From contig JAOZMA010000016.1 in the NCBI GenBank assembly GCA_029934555.1, positions 1 to 15,990 on the forward strand: a stretch of DNA of 15,990 nucleotides, written 5' to 3'. This document shows, one piece after another, positions 11,977 to 15,990 of this stretch (its first letter is position 1; each line of letters opens with the position of its first letter). This DNA comes from Acidimicrobiia bacterium (GTDB taxonomy: Bacteria; Actinomycetota; Acidimicrobiia; Spongiisociales; UBA5794). Made by a program: the position numbers and the translations under genes. The notes beneath the pieces were generated by a model. It saw only the letters and a list, made by a program, of their open reading frames with translations, ran no database searches and was not told the origin of the DNA.

Positions 11977-13118
11977 AGCGAGCCCTCCTCACCTTCGACT
12001 TGGTCCATTGCGGATCTCTGCGCTTCGATCCCCTCGACGTCGGCCTCCTGCAGATCCAGATCCACGTCGGTGAGATCCGAATCCGTGGCTGCCGCCGGCT
12101 CAACAGTCGGCGCGGCATCGGCTTTGAGCTCTTTCAGATTCAGCTCTTCGGCATGATGACATGCCGCCATCTGACCGGGGTTGCCCACCGGACGCAGGGC
12201 CGGCAGTACCTGTCCACAGATCTCGGTGGCGAAGCCGCAGCGGGGTCGGAAGCGACAGCCTCTCGGAAGATCGATGACCGATGGCGGAGATCCAGGAATG
12301 GAGTAGAGACGATGCTGCTGCTCGTCGTCCAATCGGGTCATCGATTCGAGCAGACCCCACGTGTACGGGTGCTGCGGGTTGTAGTAGATGTCGTCGATCG
12401 TCCCCGATTCGACGATGCCCCCGGCGTACATGACTTGAAGGTCGTTGCAGAAACCGGCGACCACGCCAAGGTCGTGGGTGATGAGCATCACTGCGGTACC
12501 CCGCTCCTCGGCGAGTTCCAGCATCAGGTCCATGATCTGCGCCTGCGTCGTCACGTCGAGCGCGGTCGTCGGCTCATCCGCGATAAGGAGATCCGGATTG
12601 CAGGAGAGCCCCATGGCGATCATGATCCTCTGGCGCATGCCACCCGAGTACTGGTGCGGATAGTCCAGCATCTGTGCCTTGGCGTTCGGGATGTGAACGT
12701 CTTCGATGGCCTGTATGGCGATCTCCCGAGCCTCGGATCGATTGACGTCCTGGTGCAGGAGGATCGTCTCCATCAATTGGTCGCCGATCGTGTAGACCGG
12801 GTTCAAGGCCGTCATCGGATCCTGGAAGATCATCGCGATCTGACCGCCACGGACACTCTGCAGCTCGTCCTCATCGAGTTCCAGAAGGTTCCGACCTTTG
12901 AACATGACTCGGCCGGTCACGATCTGGCCGGCGGGCGGTTCGATCAGCCCCATGACGGAGAGAGCCGTCACCGACTTCCCGGACCCCGACTCACCGACGA
13001 CACCGAGGCGCTGCCCCGGCATCATGGAGAATGAGATGCCGTCCACGGCGCGGACGATCCCTTCTTCGGTGGTGAAGTACGTTCGGAGATCGTCGACTTC
13101 GAGCAGCGGTTCGGTCAC
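11973..13118 (-). CDS. Dipeptide/oligopeptide ABC importer ATPase (DppD/OppD type) with acidic tail
   Basis: 381 aa from the GTG at 13116-13118. The frame is open to 13313, but the extra 65 residues are Arg/Ser-rich and antisense to dppC, while TEPLLEVDDLRTYF is the family N-terminus. Motifs: Walker A GESGSGKS (42-49), Q-loop Q99, signature SGGMR (158-162), Walker B LLIADEP (177-183), and H215. The four cysteines C288, C294, C301, C320 (GCRFRPRC, EIC, AAC) match the putative Fe-S set. A C-terminal extension of about 60 residues (about 322-381) is acidic and apparently disordered (DSDLTDVDLDLQEADVEG); this is unusual for the family. It starts 7 bp after the dppC stop. Confidence 0.95.
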   Translation of the reverse strand: MTEPLLEVDDLRTYFTTEEGIVRAVDGISFSMMPGQRLGVVGESGSGKSVTALSVMGLIEPPAGQIVTGRVMFKGRNLLELDEDELQSVRGGQIAMIFQDPMTALNPVYTIGDQLMETILLHQDVNRSEAREIAIQAIEDVHIPNAKAQMLDYPHQYSGGMRQRIMIAMGLSCNPDLLIADEPTTALDVTTQAQIMDLMLELAEERGTAVMLITHDLGVVAGFCNDLQVMYAGGIVESGTIDDIYYNPQHPYTWGLLESMTRLDDEQQHRLYSIPGSPPSVIDLPRGCRFRPRCGFATEICGQVLPALRPVGNPGQMAACHHAEELNLKELKADAAPTVEPAAATDSDLTDVDLDLQEADVEGIEAQRSAMDQVEGEEGSL

Positions 13119-13125
13119 AGGATCC

Positions 13126-14196
13126 CTACTTCCTTTCGATCGTCTGCGTCGGGTCGAGAGCGTCACGCAGACCGTCGCCGAGGAAGTTGATCGAGAGCAC
13201 GGTGACGATGAGCGCCGAGGCCGAGAACACCAGTTCCCACCAGAAACCGCGTACGGCGAGACGCCCACCCTCGGCCGCCATGCCGCCCCACGTCGGCGTG
13301 GGTGGCGGAACACCGAATCCGAGGAAGGACAGCGCCGCCTCGACGATGATGGCGATACCGACGATCAGCGTTGTTTGCACGATGATCGGACTCATCGCGT
13401 TCGGGAGGATGTGACGGAACACGATCCGGCGGTCGCTTGCGCCTGCCGCTCGTGCAGCCTCAACGAATTCCTTCTCACGCAACGACATGAACTCCGCTCG
13501 CACGATCCGTGCAAGACCGCCCCATGAGAGGATGCCCAGAAGAAGCGCGATACCCATCGGTCCCCGCGTTATCCAGTCCGGTAAGAAGTCCATCTCCGGA
13601 AGGATGCGTCCAACCACGATCGCGATCGGAAGGAGCGGCAGCCCGAGAACCAAATCCGTGAATCGCATCAGCGATTGATCCACACCGCCCGGGTAATAGC
13701 CAGCGATCGATCCGATCATGGTGCCGAGGAACGCGACCATCAGACCCGTGACGAAACCGACGGTGAGGCTCGCCCGGCCACCGTAGATGACTCGTGTGAA
13801 GACGCCACGTCCGAGGTCGTCCGATCCGAAGATCAGCGCCGTAGCGCTCGCCGGTACGGCTTGTTCCCCGGGGGGCAGGACGCTGACCGTGCCATCGCTC
13901 AGTCTGGGAGGGATATTCCTGAGCGAGCGGCCTCCATCGTCGACGAGACGCACGAGCGGGTCGTCGATCCATCCCGCCGACTCCATCAACGGAGCAAGGA
14001 CCACGACCATGATGATGAATGCGAGGATGCCCGCGGAGATCATCGCCAGTCGATGACGACGCAGGCGCGTCCAGAACAAGTCCCACTGGGTGATCGGCTC
14101 GACCGCCATGCCCTCGGCGTCATCGAGGAACGGAGACTCGCTGGGTTCTTCGACCGCTCCGACGAAGCTGCCGCTCGGGGGGGGTGGCTCAGTCAT
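13126..14196 (-). CDS. Dipeptide/oligopeptide ABC importer permease (DppC/OppC type)
   Basis: 356 aa, six membrane helices. A proline-rich, acidic N-terminal tail (about 1-40) precedes helix 1 (about 50-70). A roughly 50-residue extracytoplasmic loop (about 72-125) ends in the family motif FGSDDLGRGVFTRVIYGGR (123-141). The EAA loop that couples to the ATPase is about 244-266 (FVEAARAAGASDRRIVFRHI, then LPN), followed by SFLGFGVPPPTPTWGGM. The ATG at 14194-14196 is chosen over the one at 14238 because it overlaps the dppB end by 8 bases (ATGACTGA) and removes 14 unlikely residues. It forms the channel together with DppB. Confidence 0.94.
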   Translation of the reverse strand: MTEPPPPSGSFVGAVEEPSESPFLDDAEGMAVEPITQWDLFWTRLRRHRLAMISAGILAFIIMVVVLAPLMESAGWIDDPLVRLVDDGGRSLRNIPPRLSDGTVSVLPPGEQAVPASATALIFGSDDLGRGVFTRVIYGGRASLTVGFVTGLMVAFLGTMIGSIAGYYPGGVDQSLMRFTDLVLGLPLLPIAIVVGRILPEMDFLPDWITRGPMGIALLLGILSWGGLARIVRAEFMSLREKEFVEAARAAGASDRRIVFRHILPNAMSPIIVQTTLIVGIAIIVEAALSFLGFGVPPPTPTWGGMAAEGGRLAVRGFWWELVFSASALIVTVLSINFLGDGLRDALDPTQTIERK

Positions 14197-15340
14197 ACCG
14201 GACTCTCGGGTCCATGACCCCATAGAGGATGTCTGCAACGACGTTCATGATCACGATCATGATCCCGATGAGCATGACGATCGCCATGACAACGGGGTAG
14301 TCGATCGTTCCGATCGCCGTGATGTAGAGGCGACCGATTCCGGGCCAGCCGAAGATCGTCTCGGTGATGATCGCCCCGCCGATCATGAAGGCGATGTCGA
14401 GTGAAACGAGCGTCACGACGGGGATCATGGCGTTGCGAAGTGCATGCTTCACGATGACCTTGCTCCGTGGCAGACCCTTCGCCTTGGCGGTACGCAGGTA
14501 GTCGCTGTGGAGAACTTCGAGCATCGATGCCCGCTGGAAACGCGCGTAGCCGGCAAGGGAGATCAACGCGATCGACACGGCGGGTAAGACGAGGTGTCGA
14601 AGGGTGTCCCCGATCTTTCCAGCAACGGACAACGTGTCATAGTTCGAACTGTTCATCCCTGCGACGTAGAAGAGCTTGACGCCCGTCCACCGCTCGAAGT
14701 AGAGGGCGAAGATGAGCTGAAGCCCCACACCGATGATGAAGATCGGAGTTGAGAAGAAGACGAACGAGGCGGTCGTGCCGAGTTGATCGAAGAAGGAGTA
14801 TTGGCGAACCGCCTGATAGATCCCGAGGGGGACTCCGATGATGAGAGCGAGGAACAGCGCCGAGAGCCCGAGGCGGAACGTGGCTCCGACCCTCCCGAAC
14901 ACGAGATCCCACACGTCGCCGGCCCCCTGGAACGAGATGCCCCAGTTGAACTTGATCGTGATGTTGACGAAGACGATATACATGGCGATGGCCCAGACAC
15001 CCAGGATCGCAGCGCCTTTCCAATGGGACTTCATGAGCTTGCCGAGCACAACCGTGGCCACGACCGCAGCGCCGATGGCTACGAACGGCAACATGTTGTG
15101 CACTGAGAACTCCGACACCGTCAGATAGTTCTTCAACCACGTGACGTACTGCCTCCAGATCGGCTGGTCGAGACCCCAGAGCTCCGTGAGTTGCTGGATC
15201 ACCGGCTGCATGCGCGGGTTCAGCTTGAGACGGTCGAGCGGTCCGCCACCGGAGAGTTGGAGCAGCGTGAACACGATCATGCTCAGCGCAAGGAGCGTTA
15301 CAAGTCCGTAGACCAGACGTCTTGTGATGTACGAGAGCAC
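14189..15340 (-). CDS. Dipeptide/oligopeptide ABC importer permease (DppB/OppB type) with extra helices
   Basis: 383 aa, clearly longer than the usual 300-340. Helix 1 (about 9-28) is followed by the conserved loop text WGLDQPIWRQYVTWLKNYL (55-73). The usual continuation NWGISF appears only at 132-137. Between them (about 74-131) lies an insertion with two hydrophobic helices (about 84-101 and 109-127). The rest is canonical: helices from about 155, the EAA loop DYLRTAKAKGLPRSKVIVKH (280-299), then ITETIFGWPGIGRL and the MDPRVRYD end. The GTG at 15338-15340 is preferred to the ATG at 15403 because GGAGG lies 5 nt upstream and the family N-terminus LSYITRRLVYG follows. Confidence 0.94.
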   Translation of the reverse strand: MLSYITRRLVYGLVTLLALSMIVFTLLQLSGGGPLDRLKLNPRMQPVIQQLTELWGLDQPIWRQYVTWLKNYLTVSEFSVHNMLPFVAIGAAVVATVVLGKLMKSHWKGAAILGVWAIAMYIVFVNITIKFNWGISFQGAGDVWDLVFGRVGATFRLGLSALFLALIIGVPLGIYQAVRQYSFFDQLGTTASFVFFSTPIFIIGVGLQLIFALYFERWTGVKLFYVAGMNSSNYDTLSVAGKIGDTLRHLVLPAVSIALISLAGYARFQRASMLEVLHSDYLRTAKAKGLPRSKVIVKHALRNAMIPVVTLVSLDIAFMIGGAIITETIFGWPGIGRLYITAIGTIDYPVVMAIVMLIGIMIVIMNVVADILYGVMDPRVRYD

Positions 15341-15367
15341 CGGAGCCTCCAGCTCATGATCGACGCA

Positions 15368-15373
15368 ACTATA
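15368..15373 (-). promoter_or_regulatory. Possible internal promoter -10 for dppB
   Basis: TATAGT on the minus strand lies 27 bases before the dppB GTG and would give a leader of about 20 nt containing GGAGG. The matching -35 is poor. An exact TTGACA (15423-15428) lies too far upstream to pair with it. Together with the terminator after dppA this suggests separately tunable expression of the permease genes. The dppA-dppB gap (15341-15496) shows no gene. Confidence 0.35.
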
Positions 15374-15448
15374 CCGCTTGCCGCGAACGAAGGTGCGCTC
15401 CAACCCATGGCCCCACGCGAGTTGTCAATGCCTCCGCTCCGAGACGAG

Positions 15449-15471
15449 AAAAGGGGCCCCGGAGGGCCCCT
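15449..15471 (-). terminator. Intrinsic terminator between dppA and dppB
   Basis: AGGGGCCC (15452-15459) and GGGCCCCT (15464-15471) form an 8-bp, very GC-rich stem with a four-base CGGA-type loop. On the minus strand it is followed by TTTTCTCG. It sits 25 bases after the dppA stop. Such a leaky terminator commonly makes the binding-protein message more abundant than the transporter message. Confidence 0.8.
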
Positions 15472-15496
15472 CTCTCATCGATTCATCGATCAGGTA

Positions 15497-15990
15497 TTAG
15501 ACGTCAGTCCTATACCAGTCTTCGATATTCCATGTGTGCCCTGCCTGGGACGGATTGTGCTTGAAGCCACCAATCTCGTCTTCCCACACGGCAGCGGTCA
15601 CGAGCCGCGCATAGAGCGGGTGCATGACGGCGTTGTCGGCCAGGATGTTCTCGGCCTCTGCGATGAGAGCCGCCAGTTCATCCGGATCAACCGTCTCGTT
15701 CATCTCGTCACGGATCTCCGCAAAGCGAGCGCTCGCGTCGGTTGCCTCGGCACCTTCAGCCGTTACACCGTAGCGGTAGTAGTTGCCGCCGTCCGGTGGT
15801 GGTGCCTCAGGATCCCACACGTCGTGGATGCCGATGAGACCGGCCAGGCCGGGAGTACCGACCCATGCCCACTCACCAAGGTCCCACTTGCCGTTGTCGA
15901 GCGTCTCACCGAAGAAGAGCGCAGAATCCTGCAACTCGTTCGTGTAAGGCATGTCCGCAGCTGCGAACATCTCAACGAAGAGCTCGGACA
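15497..15990 (-). CDS. Peptide ABC importer solute-binding protein, C-terminal part (window-edge truncated)
   Basis: 164 residues of the C-terminal end of a family 5 extracellular solute-binding protein (DppA/OppA type). The frame remains open through the window edge (residues SELFVEMFAAADMP), so the N-terminus and lipoprotein signal lie outside; the internal ATG at 15970 is not the start. Typical features are WDLGEWAWVG near the domain crossing and the late helix DPDELAALIAEAENILADNA followed by VMHPLY, then a terminal WNIEDWYRTDV. It binds peptide outside the membrane and delivers it to DppBC. TAA stop (15497-15499), then a strong terminator. Confidence 0.9.
   Translation of the reverse strand, partial: SELFVEMFAAADMPYTNELQDSALFFGETLDNGKWDLGEWAWVGTPGLAGLIGIHDVWDPEAPPPDGGNYYRYGVTAEGAEATDASARFAEIRDEMNETVDPDELAALIAEAENILADNAVMHPLYARLVTAAVWEDEIGGFKHNPSQAGHTWNIEDWYRTDV

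Noticed and set aside
12998..13313. Longer DppD starting at the ATG at 13313
   Set aside because: The extra 65 residues are low-complexity Arg/Ser text antisense-overlapping dppC, and the GTG at 13118 matches the family N-terminus and operon spacing.
15423..15428. Exact TTGACA as the -35 of a dppB promoter
   Set aside because: The nearest good -10 (TATAGT at 15368-15373) is about 49 bp away, far beyond a usable 16-18 bp spacer.

Overview
The window is a high-GC, tightly packed bacterial chromosome segment that looks actinobacterial. The evidence is a mycobacterial-type TrmI tRNA methyltransferase, a DivIVA/Wag31-type coiled-coil protein, an ArfA-like TM-BON-OmpA protein, a Holin-X-type small membrane protein, GTG/TTG starts, and several TANNNT -10 boxes lying so close to start codons that the mRNAs would be leaderless or nearly so. 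A deep-branching class such as Acidimicrobiia is plausible, but the sequence alone does not settle this. There is no sign of a prophage, an insertion sequence or a CRISPR array.

Layout. 1-194: non-coding tail holding 7-bp tandem arrays and hairpins. 190-1885 (minus): a five-gene translationally coupled run (Holin-X-like membrane protein, 65-aa membrane protein, 89-aa protein, a 33-aa membrane micro-ORF, trmI), mostly joined by 4-base ATGA overlaps. 1979-3280 (plus): an MFS exporter. 3281-3450: a convergent gap packed with heptamer repeats and a hairpin related to the one near position 141. 3451-5650 (minus): a DivIVA-domain protein, then an OmpA/BON envelope protein followed immediately by a 40-aa basic membrane micro-protein. 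5823-7444 (plus): a CREST/ceramidase-like membrane hydrolase coupled through TTGA to a PLP threonine/serine dehydratase. 7456-10632 (minus): an unusual fusion of an N-terminal Rieske [2Fe-2S] domain to a complete pyruvate-oxidase-like ThDP enzyme, followed by thiI. 10761-10847 (minus): tRNA-Leu(GAG) with encoded CCA and a strong terminator stem built from copies of its own 3' end. 10897-15990 (minus): a dipeptide/oligopeptide ABC importer in the order A (cut by the window edge), terminator, B, C, D, F.

How the genes work together. The Dpp/Opp genes form one import complex: solute-binding protein, two permeases and two ATPases with C-terminal four-cysteine motifs. DppB carries an extra stretch with two apparent membrane helices in its first extracytoplasmic loop. 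DivIVA, OmpA/BON and the micro-protein form a cell-envelope block. ThiI lies directly downstream of a thiamine-diphosphate-dependent enzyme, which may or may not be meaningful.

The points most worth a second look are the Rieske-ThDP fusion, the heptameric intergenic repeats (one array supplies the stop codon of trmI), the DppB insertion, and the two unlisted micro-proteins.
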